64,000 nt of DNA, from NCBI RefSeq assembly GCF_005780185.1, contig NZ_VBUI01000020.1:31104-95103 (forward strand), written 5' to 3'. The stretch comes from Halomonas urmiana. GTDB lineage: Bacteria > Pseudomonadota > Gammaproteobacteria > Pseudomonadales > Halomonadaceae. The notes beneath the pieces were generated by a model. The model did not search any database, had not been told where the DNA came from, and worked only from the letters and a program-made list of their open reading frames with translations. A program made the position numbers and the translations under genes. Below, piece after piece: positions 35,653 to 45,900 of this stretch. Each line of letters begins with the position of its first letter. Position 1 is the stretch's first letter.

Positions 35653-36340
35653 GGCGAAGGGCTTCCCTGTGAATGCGTTGGGCCGGCAGGCGGCGCTGAC
35701 ACTCTCCGCACTATGGCTGGCGCTACTGCTGATGCTGGCAGATGCCACGGCGCTGGCGGCGTCGCGCCCGGTGGTGCTGGTCATGGGCGACAGCCTCAGT
35801 GCGGCCTACGGCATCGAGCAGCGAGCCGGCTGGGTCAGTCTGCTGCAGGCCCGCCTGGACGGGAAGGCGCGCGTCGTCAACGCCAGCATCAGCGGCGAGA
35901 CCTCGAGCGGCGCCGCCGCCCGGCTTCCCGACCTTCTCCGACAGCACCGCCCGGAGATCGTTGTCCTCGAGCTCGGCGGCAACGACGGCCTGCGCGGCCT
36001 GCCGCCGGGGCAGATGCGCGCCAACCTCGCGGCGATGATCGAGGCCAGCCAGGCGGCGGAGGCCGAGGTGCTGCTGCTCGGCATCGACATCCCGCCCAAC
36101 TACGGGCAGGCCTACCGCGACGCCTTCACCGGCGTCTTCACGCGGCTCGCCCACGCGCATGACCTGTCGTTGGTGCCCTTCCTGCTCGAGGGCGTGGCCC
36201 TGGAGGCCGACCTGATGCAGGACGACGGCATTCACCCCACCGCCGCCGCCCAGCCGCGGATCCTGGAGAACATCTGGCCGGCGCTCGCGCCGCTGCTCGA
36301 GGAGAACGGCGTGGCGCCGACCGCGATCGCTCAGGATTGA
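35651..36340 (+). CDS. tesA: Arylesterase / multifunctional acyl-CoA thioesterase I
   Basis: A periplasmic SGNH hydrolase with thioesterase, esterase and lysophospholipase activity. The 229-residue precursor has a signal peptide (ALTLSALWLALLLMLADATALAAS) and the four SGNH blocks: MGDSLSAAYG (Ser), SGETSSG, LGGNDGLRG (Asn) and the Asp/His pair in DDGIHPTAAAQ. ATG 35651 is favoured over ATG 35645 because GAGGAG ends 6 bp before it. It overlaps ybbA at the start codon and the EamA gene by 10 bp at the stop (convergent). Confidence 0.93.
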
Positions 36341-37236
36341 GGCGCCGACACGGGGCTCTTCTGCCACTGCTGTAGCCCCAGACCACCCAGGATCAATACC
36401 AGGCCCACCAGGGTGGAGGGCAGGATCGGTTCGCCGACGATGAAGAACAGCATCAGCAACGAGACCGGCGGCGACAGGAAGATCAGGTTCGAGACCTTCG
36501 CCGTGCGCGACACCTTGTGCACGGCCAGCTGCCAGAGCACGAAGGCGATGCCCATCTCGAACAGCCCCACGTAGACCCCGGCGCCGAGCCCCGCCCAGCC
36601 GTGCCACTCGAGGCCGGGGCCGAGCAGCAGCAACAGCGTCAGCACCGGCACTCCGACGCTGAAGTTCTGCCACTGGCCGACCAGCGCCGGGCGGTGATCG
36701 CGTACATTGAGCAGCCAGTAGAGCGCCCAGAGCAGCGTCGAGGCGAGCGCCAGGCCGACGCCCAGGGGATCGGCGAAGGCCACGTCGAAGACCGCGCCGC
36801 GGGTGGCGATGACCCACACCCCCGCGTAAGCGATCAGCCCGGCGATCACGTCCATCCGGGTGAGGCGCTGGCCCAGCAGCGGCACGGCCAGGAAGGCCAT
36901 CGCCAGCGCCCAGGTGTAGTTGAGCGCCATCGCCTCCTGGCCCGGCAGGCGATCATAGGCGGCGAAGAGCACCAGGTAGTAGGCCACCGGATTCATCAGC
37001 CCCGCCCAGGCCGCGGTGCGCCAACCGTGCTTGAGCGCCTGGCCCAGCAGGCCCTGTCGCGCCACCAGCACGCCCATCAGTGCCCAGGAGACCAGCGAGG
37101 CGAGCCACATCAGCTCCAGCGGCGACATGTAGGTGAGTGCGACCTTGAAGGCGGTGGCCACGGTGGACCAGAGCGCCACCGCGCCCAGGCCGAAGAGCAT
37201 CGCCTGGCGATCCGAGTGCGCGATCGCCGACCTCAT
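36331..37236 (-). CDS. EamA/DMT-family transporter
   Basis: A 301-residue drug/metabolite-type permease with ten predicted helices in two EamA repeats (first LFGLGAVALWSTVATAFKVAL; second from about residue 165, DPLGVGLALASTLLWALYWLL). Family members export amino acids, nucleobases or other metabolites; the substrate is not evident. The start overlaps the stop of the SelW-like gene by four bases, so the two are coupled. ATG 37234-37236 is where homology and the overlap agree; longer frames run through that gene. Confidence 0.88.
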   Translation of the reverse strand: MRSAIAHSDRQAMLFGLGAVALWSTVATAFKVALTYMSPLELMWLASLVSWALMGVLVARQGLLGQALKHGWRTAAWAGLMNPVAYYLVLFAAYDRLPGQEAMALNYTWALAMAFLAVPLLGQRLTRMDVIAGLIAYAGVWVIATRGAVFDVAFADPLGVGLALASTLLWALYWLLNVRDHRPALVGQWQNFSVGVPVLTLLLLLGPGLEWHGWAGLGAGVYVGLFEMGIAFVLWQLAVHKVSRTAKVSNLIFLSPPVSLLMLFFIVGEPILPSTLVGLVLILGGLGLQQWQKSPVSAPQS

Positions 37237-37502
37237 CGGTCGATGTGTCCGAGATCGCGGTCGGGGTCGAGGCGATCGCGTACCGCCTGCTTGAGCGCCT
37301 TGATGTCGGGGAAGCCGCCGTCGCGCTTGCGCTCCCAGAGAGAGACCTCGTCGAGGAAGATCTCGAAATAGCCGCCGTGCGAGGGCACCAACTCGACGCC
37401 GTCGAGGTCCTCTCCGAAGGTCGACAGCAGCTCCTGGGCGTACCAGGCGCTGCGCAAGAGCCACTGGCACTGAGTACAGTAGTGAATTCTGATGCGTGAC
37501 AT
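37233..37502 (-). CDS. SelT/SelW/SelH family thioredoxin-like protein (Cys form)
   Basis: An 89-residue Rdx-family protein. It has the CxxC motif HYCTQCQWLLRSAWYAQELLSTF at residues 9-12 and VELVPSHGGYFEIFLDEVSLWERKRDGGFPD, which match bacterial SelW-like proteins with Cys in place of selenocysteine. The role is presumably redox, on a thiol partner. It is coupled to the EamA permease by an ATGA overlap and is divergent from the disrupted MFS gene. Confidence 0.88.
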   Translation of the reverse strand: MSRIRIHYCTQCQWLLRSAWYAQELLSTFGEDLDGVELVPSHGGYFEIFLDEVSLWERKRDGGFPDIKALKQAVRDRLDPDRDLGHIDR

Positions 37503-37558
37503 GGGACCTCGGGTGTCGCGACAATGAAGACGTCGATGATAACAGTCAGGGAGTCGTG

Positions 37559-38176
37559 ATGGCCGCCCGCGAGATCAGCCAGACCCGCCTCTCTGAGTGG
37601 CTCACCGGCGATGATGATAGCCGGATGTGTCGGGACATCCCCGACGAGGCCTGCCGGGAGCAGCCGCGCAACTTCTTCCTGCACCTCGCCGCCGCGCTGG
37701 GCAACAAGCTGGCCGACGAGCTCTCCAGCGCCCGGCTGGTGCTGCCCTGGCTCCTGGGGATGATCGGCGCACCGCTGTGGATGGTCGGCCTGCTGGTACC
37801 GATCCGCGAGGCCGGCGCGCTGCTGCCTCAGGTGTTCATCGCGGGCTTCATCCGCCTGAAGCCCGAGCGCAAGTGGGTCTGGGTGCTCGGCGGCACCCTC
37901 CAGGCGATCGCCGCGGGCCTGCTCGCCCTGCTGGCCCTGTTCGGCCACGGCGGCCTCGGTGGGGCGCAAGACCTATGTCGTCGATATGGCCGGGGCCGAC
38001 AACCGGGCCCTCTATGTGGCACTCTCCAATACGCTCACCGGCGTGCTGTTGCTGGCCGTGGGTGGCCTGGTGGGCCTGCTGGCCCAGTGGCTCGGCAGCG
38101 CCGGACTGCTGGCCGTGCTGGCCCTGATGGGCTGGCCGCCGCTGCCAGTGCGCAACGCCTGCCCGAGATGGAGTGA
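37559..38176 (+). pseudogene. MFS transporter remnant with large internal deletion and frameshifts
   Basis: ATG 37559 follows GGGAG and begins an MFS protein (NFFLHLAAALGNKLADELSS, helices through ALLALFGHG). At about 37957 the frame shifts and homology resumes near the C-terminus (GRKTYVVDMAGADNRALYV, typical of the penultimate helices). Near 38130 it shifts back to the first frame (LAAAASAQRLPEME) and stops at 38174-38176. Roughly half of a ~450-residue protein is missing. Both frameshifts and the deletion make a working transporter impossible. Confidence 0.82.
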
Positions 38177-38293
38177 TCGTCGCGCCGCGAGGCGCGTTGA
38201 AATCCCGCCGCCGGCTGGCCATGATACTGCTAATATCCCCGCCCCCGCCGACGCCTGGATGCGCGCCGGGGCACCGCGACAGGAAGCCCCTGC

Positions 38294-38728
38294 ATGAAAC
38301 GATCCCCGCTGATCAGCCCGGAACTGCTGGAACGCATCGTCGATGCCTCTGAGGACGGCATCGTGGTCGCCGAGCAGGAGGGCGACGAGAACATCCTGAT
38401 CTACGTCAACCAGGGCTTCGAGCGCCTCACCGGCTACAGCGCCGACGAGATCCTCTACCAGGACTGCCGCTTCCTGCAGAACGAGGACCGCGACCAGCCC
38501 GGGCTCGATGCCATCCGCCGCGCCCTCAAGGAGGGATACCCCTGCCGCGAGGTGCTGCGCAACTACAAGAAGGACGGCACCCTGTTCTACAACGAGCTCT
38601 CCATCACGCCGGTGCACGACGAGGACGACAACCTCAACTACTACATCGGCGTGCAGAAGGACGTCACCGAGCGGGTCGAGGCACAGCTTGAGCTCGAGCG
38701 GATCAAGGCCGAACACGGCCTCTCCTGA
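38294..38728 (+). CDS. Short LOV-domain blue-light photoreceptor
   Basis: A 144-residue stand-alone PAS/LOV protein. It has the FMN-adduct motif YQDCRFLQ with Cys58, EREDRDQ-type flanks (NEDRDQPGLDAIRRAL), NYKKDGTLFYNELSITPVHDE and the glutamine-bearing strand YYIGVQKDVTERVE, followed by a short C-terminal helix. The layout and YQDCRFLQ variant match the short LOV proteins of Pseudomonas putida (PpSB1-LOV type), which lack an output domain and dimerise by terminal helices. Photochemistry is expected to be intact. It has no adjacent partner; light signalling may be through an unlinked effector. Confidence 0.93.
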   Translation: MKRSPLISPELLERIVDASEDGIVVAEQEGDENILIYVNQGFERLTGYSADEILYQDCRFLQNEDRDQPGLDAIRRALKEGYPCREVLRNYKKDGTLFYNELSITPVHDEDDNLNYYIGVQKDVTERVEAQLELERIKAEHGLS

Positions 38729-38934
38729 GCCGCCCGTCGGTCCACTTCTGGGGACCACGGCGCGCCGGCGAAAAAATCCCGCCCGGGGCTTGTTCTCCTC
38801 CCGCCATGACGATATATAGCCAGCAGGCAACACGCATTGCCGCTGGCGCTTCAGGCTCCCTGCCGGGGACGCGAAGCGATCTATCGCTGTGCCGACGGCT
38901 CTGGCCCTCGGCCCGGGCCATGAGAGGACTTCGC

Positions 38935-39153
38935 ATGAGCCATGAACCCCTTCTCGACACCCCCTTCGACGACGATCAGGACTACCTGAGCGCGGTCAAC
39001 GACGAACCCGCCGATGCGCGCCCGGCGAGTCGCGCCAATACCCTGAGGGCGCGCCGCCGCGTGGAGGCGCTGATCGAGGAGCGCCGCCTGCGCCGCGCCA
39101 TCACCGACGACTGGTCCCTCGACGACGCGTTCGAGGAAGAAGAGGAAGAGTAG
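38935..39153 (+). CDS. Small acidic/arginine-rich protein upstream of ettA
   Basis: A 72-residue protein. The N-terminal half is acidic (LLDTPFDDDQDYLSAVNDEP), the middle is basic and helical (RARRRVEALIEERRLRRAI), and the end is DDWSLDDAFEEEEEE. The arrangement recalls the PA3496 family of small proteins, but similarity is short and I am not certain. ATG 38935 follows GAGAGGAC at a good distance. It may be a charge-rich protein of the envelope or nucleoid; no function can be assigned. Confidence 0.55.
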   Translation: MSHEPLLDTPFDDDQDYLSAVNDEPADARPASRANTLRARRRVEALIEERRLRRAITDDWSLDDAFEEEEEE

Positions 39154-39243
39154 CCCCTCTCCCGGGCCCGGCAGAGGCTGGCCTTTGCCGTCCCCTGGCT
39201 CTATCATCGTGGCCACCGAAACTCCCCAACCAAGTGGCTCTAC

Positions 39244-40905
<1,662 letters not shown>

Positions 40906-40922
40906 CCGGCTTCGCCGGAGCC

Positions 40923-40943
40923 ATAAGCTATAAGCTATAAGCT
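40923..40943 (+). repeat. Three perfect tandem ATAAGCT heptamers
   Basis: ATAAGCT repeats at 40923, 40930 and 40937, immediately before the ettA terminator. Short tandem repeats of this kind can vary in copy number by slippage. No regulatory role is shown. Confidence 0.85.
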
Positions 40944-40950
40944 GAAAGCG

Positions 40951-40985
40951 AACCCCACAGCCTCAGGGTGTGTGGGGTTTTCTTA
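40951..40985 (+). terminator. Intrinsic terminator after ettA
   Basis: AACCCCACA pairs with TGTGGGGTT (40951-40959 with 40971-40979) around an 11-nt loop and is followed by TTCTTAT. It ends the ettA transcript about 45 bp after the stop codon. Confidence 0.85.
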
Positions 40986-41084
40986 TGGCTGATGGCTTGG
41001 CGCCTGCCGCTTCCGGAGATAGCGCGGGGTTGCCCTCGACGGCGAGTCACGCCATAAGGGGACTCGTCCCGCGAGGAGCCGCCC

Positions 41085-42422
41085 ATGAAGCGCTTGCTGT
41101 CCTGGCCCATCCGCCTGCTCAAGGCCTTCCGGCAGAGCATCGCCTACCTGCCCACCCTGCTGGCCGGGGCCTACGCCCTCGCGAGCCTCGCCGCCATGCT
41201 GCTGCCGGTCTCCGACGACCGGCTGCCGGCCCTGCTCACGCTGCTCGGCCTCGAGGCGCCGGAGAACACCCAGCCGCTGCTCGCCGCCCTGCTCGGCGGC
41301 ATGATCTCGCTGATGGTCTTCAGCTTCTCCATGGTGATGTCGGTGCTCTCCCAGGCCGGCGGGCAGTTTTCCCACAAGCTGGTGTTCGGGCTGATCTCGG
41401 AGCGCCCGCATCAGTGGGTGCTGGGCCACTATCTGGGCACCATCCTCTTCATCCTGATGTTGCTGATGGTCCCGGATGTCGCCGAGGGCGAGGCGACCTG
41501 GCGCTCGCTGGCGATCTACCTGGCCTGCGCCATGGTCATCCACTGCCTGGGGCTGTTCGTGTACTTCATCCACAACGCCTCGCAGTCGATCCAGATCGAC
41601 GCCGTGGCCACCGACCTGCACCGCACCACCCTCGCCTCCATGCATGCCCTGCAGCGCCGCCAGCAGGGTCAGGAGTGGCGCCTCCTCGCCGTCGCCCCGT
41701 CCACCGGACATGATCGCCATCCCGTGGCCGCCCGCCGCGCCGGCTACCTGCAGAATGCCGATCTCCCCGCGCTGGCCGAGCTGGCGCGCCGCGCCGACGG
41801 CGTGCTGCACCTGCACTTCCGCTTCGGGGACTACGTGGTCGAAGGGCTGCCGATCCTCTCGCTGGAGGCCGCGACGGCCCCGCAGGCGGCCTGGTGCGAC
41901 GAGGTCCGCGCCGCCCTGGTCTACATGGAGGGCGAGGCGATCACCGAGCACCATGTGTTCGGCATGACGCAGCTGATGGAGGTCGCCCTGAAGGCGCTCT
42001 CGCCGGGCATCAACGACCCCGGCACCGCCCGGCTGTGCCTGCACCGCCTGACCGACCTGCTGCACCGGCGCCTGGCATGGCAACCCTGCGATGCGCTCTT
42101 CGATCGCGACGGCCACTGCCGGGTGACCTGGCGAGTGGAGGACTTCGAGAGCCTGCTCTATCGGCTCTTCCAGCCCATCCTGCAGCACGGCAGGCAGGAG
42201 CTGAGCATCGGCCTGGGCGTGCTCAAGGCCTTGAAGGCCCTGTCGCTGTTCGCCGAGCCCGAGGATCTGGCGATCCTCCAGGCCCATGCCGATCGGGTGG
42301 TGGAAACCCTCTCCCAGGCGGCGCGCCATCCGCTGGACCGCCGCTTCGTCTCAGCGCGCCTGGACGACGGCCTGCATCGGCTCAGGCTTCCGGCCGCCCT
42401 GCCGGGCCGGCAGGGCGGCTGA
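41085..42422 (+). CDS. DUF2254 domain-containing membrane protein
   Basis: A 445-residue predicted inner-membrane protein. Four helices lie in the first 170 residues (LPTLLAGAYALASLAAMLL; LLAALLGGMISLMVFSFSMVMSVLSQAGGQFS; WVLGHYLGTILFILMLLMV; IYLACAMVIHCLGLFVYFIHN), followed by a long cytoplasmic part with ALKALSPGINDPGTA and GRQELSIGLGVLKALK. These match DUF2254, a family of unknown role. The LSQAGGQFSHKLV and SPGINDP motifs are the best conserved and may form a pore or nucleotide site; that is speculation. ATG 41085 follows AGGAG. Confidence 0.85.
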   Translation: MKRLLSWPIRLLKAFRQSIAYLPTLLAGAYALASLAAMLLPVSDDRLPALLTLLGLEAPENTQPLLAALLGGMISLMVFSFSMVMSVLSQAGGQFSHKLVFGLISERPHQWVLGHYLGTILFILMLLMVPDVAEGEATWRSLAIYLACAMVIHCLGLFVYFIHNASQSIQIDAVATDLHRTTLASMHALQRRQQGQEWRLLAVAPSTGHDRHPVAARRAGYLQNADLPALAELARRADGVLHLHFRFGDYVVEGLPILSLEAATAPQAAWCDEVRAALVYMEGEAITEHHVFGMTQLMEVALKALSPGINDPGTARLCLHRLTDLLHRRLAWQPCDALFDRDGHCRVTWRVEDFESLLYRLFQPILQHGRQELSIGLGVLKALKALSLFAEPEDLAILQAHADRVVETLSQAARHPLDRRFVSARLDDGLHRLRLPAALPGRQGG

Positions 42423-42466
42423 GCCCCGCCCGTCTCCGTAGCATGTCGCCTCGGTAGAGGCCTGCC

Positions 42467-43369
42467 TCAATACAGCTTCGCCTCCCCGCGCGGGCGGGTC
42501 TTGAAGCGTCGATGCAGCCACAGGTACTGCTCGGGGTGGCGGCGGATCGCCGCCTCGATCACCGCGTTGACCCGGGCGGCATCGGCCACCTCATCGCCGC
42601 TGGGGAAGTCCTCGAGCGGGGGCAGGTACTCCAGGGTGTAGGTGCGATCGTCCGGATTGCGATGGAAGATCAGCGGCACCACCGGCGCCCCGGTCATGCG
42701 CGCGATGCGCGCGGTCATGCGCACCGTGGCCGCCTCGATGCCGAAGAAGGGGGCGAAGACGCTGGCATCGCGGCCGAAGTCCTGGTCCGGCGAATACCAG
42801 ACCGCATGGCCGGCCTTGATCCGGCGCACCACGCCGCGCAGGTCGTGGCGATCGAGGATCGCATCGAAATAGGGGGCCCGGGCGCGTGCCATGAAGCGGT
42901 CGAAGAGCGGGTTGTCGTGGGGGCGCTGCACGGCATCGGCGCGAAAGTAGAGCGCATGCAGGGCGGCCCCCAGGTCGAGGGTCGAGAAGTGCACCCCCAG
43001 GATCAAGGCTCCCCGACCCTGTGCCTGCAGCCGCGCCATGTGCTCCTGCCCGCGGAAGACCACCCGGTGGCGCAGGTGCTCGTGATCCCGGCACCAGCCG
43101 GTGGCCGTCTCGACCAGGCCGATGCCGTTGGCGATGAAGCTCTCGCGGACGAGCGCGGCCTGCTGCTCGGCATCGCGCTCCGGAAAGCAGAGCCGGATAT
43201 TGGTCTCGGTGATGTGCCGACGGCGACTGGCCAGGCGCCAGGCGGCCAGACCGATGGCCTTGCCCACCCACAGCTTCAGTCGCCAGGGCAGCCAGGCGAC
43301 CGCGTACATGGCCCCGATACTGAGCCAGGTGGGCCAGTAGCGCGGATGGGCGAAGGAGGTCTGGCTCAT
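42467..43369 (-). CDS. Lipid A (Kdo2-lipid IVA) acyltransferase, LpxL/HtrB family
   Basis: A 300-residue inner-membrane acyltransferase adding a secondary acyl chain to lipid A. Visible features are one N-terminal helix (WPTWLSIGAMYAVAWLPWRLKLW), FPERD motif, the HX4D catalytic signature in LGVHFSTLDLG, WYSPDQDFG, FFGIEAATVRMTARIARMTGAPVVPLIFHR and the C-terminal PEQYLWLHRRFKTRP. LpxL, LpxM and LpxP cannot be told apart here. ATG 43367-43369 is chosen from homology; an extragenic palindromic arm abuts it and no good SD is present, so expression may be affected by the repeat. Confidence 0.88.
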   Translation of the reverse strand: MSQTSFAHPRYWPTWLSIGAMYAVAWLPWRLKLWVGKAIGLAAWRLASRRRHITETNIRLCFPERDAEQQAALVRESFIANGIGLVETATGWCRDHEHLRHRVVFRGQEHMARLQAQGRGALILGVHFSTLDLGAALHALYFRADAVQRPHDNPLFDRFMARARAPYFDAILDRHDLRGVVRRIKAGHAVWYSPDQDFGRDASVFAPFFGIEAATVRMTARIARMTGAPVVPLIFHRNPDDRTYTLEYLPPLEDFPSGDEVADAARVNAVIEAAIRRHPEQYLWLHRRFKTRPRGEAKLY

Positions 43370-43453
43370 TGGGGGACAGACCCCCATTGACGTTGAGGAC
43401 TTCTCTCCATGACAAGGTTCCTGGTCGGGATATCAATGGGGGTCTGTCCCCGA
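43369..43453. repeat. REP-type inverted pair (GGGGACAGACCCC) spanning lpxL start and alr stop
   Basis: Left arm 43369-43390 and right arm 43433-43453 are inverted copies of TGGGGGACAGACCCCCATTGA with one or two differences, and each arm is itself a small palindrome (GGGG-ACAGA-CCCC). This is the widespread REP motif moved by REP-associated tyrosine transposases. It contributes the last codons of alr and touches the lipid A acyltransferase start. Confidence 0.8.
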
Positions 43454-44551
43454 TGCCCCATGATAGCGCCTGGGCACCCTCGGCAGCACCCCGGTGAGCA
43501 GGGTGTAGCTGATGGTATCGCAGTGGCGGGCCACCTCGTCCACCGACAGCACCTCGCCGTTCGCCGCCCGCCCCCAGAGCACTACCTCGCTGCCGATATC
43601 GGCCTCGGGCATATCGGTGAGATCCACCGTCAACATATCCATGGAGACCTTGCCGGCGATCGCGGTGCGCCTGCCCGCCACCAGCACCGGGGTGCCGTCG
43701 AGCGCGTGGCGGTCGTAGCCGTCGCCATAGCCACAGGCCACCACGCCGATCCGCGAGGGGCGTGGCGCCCGCCAGCGCCCGCCGTAGCCCACCGGCTCTC
43801 CCTCGGCGAGCTCACGCACGGCGATGATCGCCGAGCGCAGCGTCATCACCGGGGCGAGTCTCCGACTCGCCGCGTTGGCGGCCTCCAACGGGTCGCTGCC
43901 ATAGAGCATCACGCCGGGGCGATTCCAGGCGCCGTGGGAGGCGGGCCAGGCCAGGGTCGCGGGCGAATTCGCCAGGCAGGAGGGAGCGCCGAGCCGCTCC
44001 GCCAGGGCCTCCAACAGCCCGAGCTGCCGCTCGAAGTAGCCGGACCCCCGGGCATCGGCGGTGGCGAAATGGCTCATCAGGTGCAGGTCGCAGGCGTACG
44101 CCGGGGCCGCGGCGAGCCGTTCCCAGACCGCCTCGGCCCGCTCCGGCGGAAAGCCCAGGCGATGCATGCCCGAGTCGACCTTGACCCACACCGGAATGGG
44201 CCGGGCGGGCCGGTAGGCGAGCAGCGCCTCGAGCTGCCAGTCGGCGTGCACCGCCATCCACAGCCCAAGCGCCTCGACCCGCTCGAGCTCGGCGGCCTCG
44301 AAGATGCCCTCGAGCAGCACGATGGGCGCGGTGATGCCTCCCTCGCGCAGCGTCTCGGCCTCCTCGAGGCAGGCCACGGCGAAGGCCGGCGCCAGATCCT
44401 CGAGGGCGCGGGCACAGCGGAGCGCGCCGTGACCGTAGGCATCGGCCTTGATCACGGCCACGGAACGACTGTGGGGGGCCTGGTCACGCGCCAGGCGGTA
44501 GTTATGACGTAGGGCGTCGAGGTCGATATCGGCAGTCAGCGGCCGGGCCAT
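43433..44551 (-). CDS. alr: Alanine racemase
   Basis: Alr makes D-alanine for peptidoglycan using PLP. The 372-residue protein has the PLP lysine in VIKADAYGHG (Lys35), VWVKVDSGMHRLGF, NSPATLAWP, and the second catalytic residue Tyr in PVGYGGRW, followed by the C-terminal beta-domain (GKVSMDMLTVDLTDMP). The final residues (GASGTDPH) come from a REP repeat that supplies the stop codon, so the C-terminus is slightly altered from a usual YRG-type end. Likely housekeeping or catabolic (alr/dadX) copy; not resolvable. Confidence 0.95.
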   Translation of the reverse strand: MARPLTADIDLDALRHNYRLARDQAPHSRSVAVIKADAYGHGALRCARALEDLAPAFAVACLEEAETLREGGITAPIVLLEGIFEAAELERVEALGLWMAVHADWQLEALLAYRPARPIPVWVKVDSGMHRLGFPPERAEAVWERLAAAPAYACDLHLMSHFATADARGSGYFERQLGLLEALAERLGAPSCLANSPATLAWPASHGAWNRPGVMLYGSDPLEAANAASRRLAPVMTLRSAIIAVRELAEGEPVGYGGRWRAPRPSRIGVVACGYGDGYDRHALDGTPVLVAGRRTAIAGKVSMDMLTVDLTDMPEADIGSEVVLWGRAANGEVLSVDEVARHCDTISYTLLTGVLPRVPRRYHGASGTDPH

Positions 44552-44733
44552 GATCGGAATCCTGTCGCGTCGAGGGGGAAGCGATGATTATCCCTCAATC
44601 GCCCGGGGAGTTCATGGCAGAAGACGCCGCATCAGGCCGAAGAGCCAGATATTCATCACGCCATATGGCTAAATAGCAGTCGAATCGACTACCCGAGAGC
44701 GACTCATCCGGCGTAAAGGCCGCCCCAGGCGCA

Positions 44734-44760
44734 AGGCGACCCGCATCGCGCGGGCCGCCT
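44734..44760 (-). terminator. Hairpin downstream of rpoS
   Basis: An 11-bp stem with one mismatch (AGGCGACCCGC with GCGGGCCGCCT, 5-nt loop) begins 6 bp after the rpoS stop. There is no strong T-run; TTTACG occurs about 20 bp further. Probable but weak terminator. The rest of 44552-44733 shows no gene. Confidence 0.55.
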
Positions 44761-44765
44761 GGGGA

Positions 44766-45776
44766 TCACTCGAAGATGACATCCAGCGAGAGCCCCTGCT
44801 TGTCGAGCATGCGGCGCAGCTTCTTGAGGGCCTCCACCTGGATCTGGCGCACCCGCTCGCGGGTCAGGCCGATCTCCTCGCCGACCTGCTCGAGGGTCGC
44901 GGCCTCGTGGCCACGCAGGCCGAAGCGGCGCACCACCACTTCCATCTGCTTCTCGGTGAGTTCGGCCAGCCACTCGTCGACATGCTGGCGAACATCGCCG
45001 TCGACCAGGGTCGACTCGGGGCCCTGGTCGTTGTCGTCGGCCAGGGTCTCGATCAGTGGCTTGTCGCTCTCGCTGCCCATCGGGTAGTCGACGGAGGAGA
45101 CGCGCTCGTTGAGACCCATCATCTTCTTGACGGTCTCCACCGGCTTGTCGAGGTAGTCGGCGACCTCCTCGGCGGTGGCCTCGTGGTCGAGCTTCTGGGT
45201 CAGCTCGCGGGCCGCCCGCAGGTAGATGTTGAGCTCCTTGACCACGTGAATCGGCAACCGGATGGTGCGGGTCTGGTTCATCAGCGCCCGCTCGATGGTC
45301 TGGCGGATCCACCAGGTCGCGTAGGTCGAGAAGCGAAAGCCGCGCTCGGGGTCGAACTTCTCGACGGCGCGGATCAGGCCGAGGTTACCCTCCTCGATGA
45401 GATCGAGCAGGGTGAGGCCGCGGTTGAGGTAGCGGCGGGCGATCTTCACCACCAGGCGCAGGTTGGATTCGATCATCCGCGAGCGACCCAGCGGATCGCC
45501 CTTGCGGGCCAATCGCCCGAAGAAGACCTCCTCCTCGGGCGTCAGCAGCGGCGAGAAGCCGATCTCGTTGAGATAGATCTGGGTGGCATCGAGACTGTGC
45601 CGGTGGTGACGATCCTCGCGACTCAGGGCCTTCTCGAAGGCATCCTCATCGCCACTCAGTGTCTCCTCTTCCTCGCCGACCTCCTCGCGTTCATCCTCTG
45701 CCTCGACCGTACCGTCGTCCGCCTCTTCGGCGGACGCCAGATTCACATCCTGAAGGTCCCGTTCAAGCATGCTCAT
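44766..45776 (-). CDS. rpoS: RNA polymerase sigma factor RpoS
   Basis: The stationary-phase and general stress sigma factor. The 336-residue protein has an acidic N-terminus, region 1.2/2 ([46 protein letters not shown]; the -10-reading helix [22 protein letters not shown]), region 3 ([15 protein letters not shown]) and region 4 ([32 protein letters not shown]). Order and length match RpoS of Pseudomonas and Halomonas. It follows nlpD with 124 bp between; in relatives a main rpoS promoter lies inside nlpD. Confidence 0.97.
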   Translation of the reverse strand: MSMLERDLQDVNLASAEEADDGTVEAEDEREEVGEEEETLSGDEDAFEKALSREDRHHRHSLDATQIYLNEIGFSPLLTPEEEVFFGRLARKGDPLGRSRMIESNLRLVVKIARRYLNRGLTLLDLIEEGNLGLIRAVEKFDPERGFRFSTYATWWIRQTIERALMNQTRTIRLPIHVVKELNIYLRAARELTQKLDHEATAEEVADYLDKPVETVKKMMGLNERVSSVDYPMGSESDKPLIETLADDNDQGPESTLVDGDVRQHVDEWLAELTEKQMEVVVRRFGLRGHEAATLEQVGEEIGLTRERVRQIQVEALKKLRRMLDKQGLSLDVIFE

Positions 45777-45900
45777 CGATTCCTACCCCATGGTTGCGAC
45801 CGAGCGTCGTAGGTCCATGGCCGGACAATCGACGCACGAGATTATTATTGTTGAGTGCCCCGGAGCTACTGCCTCGGGTGGCCGCCGCCGACCATCGAGA

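Noticed and set aside
44704..45312. A 202-codon ORF inside rpoS
   Set aside because: Same-strand out-of-frame shadow of rpoS with Arg/Gly/Ala-rich composition.
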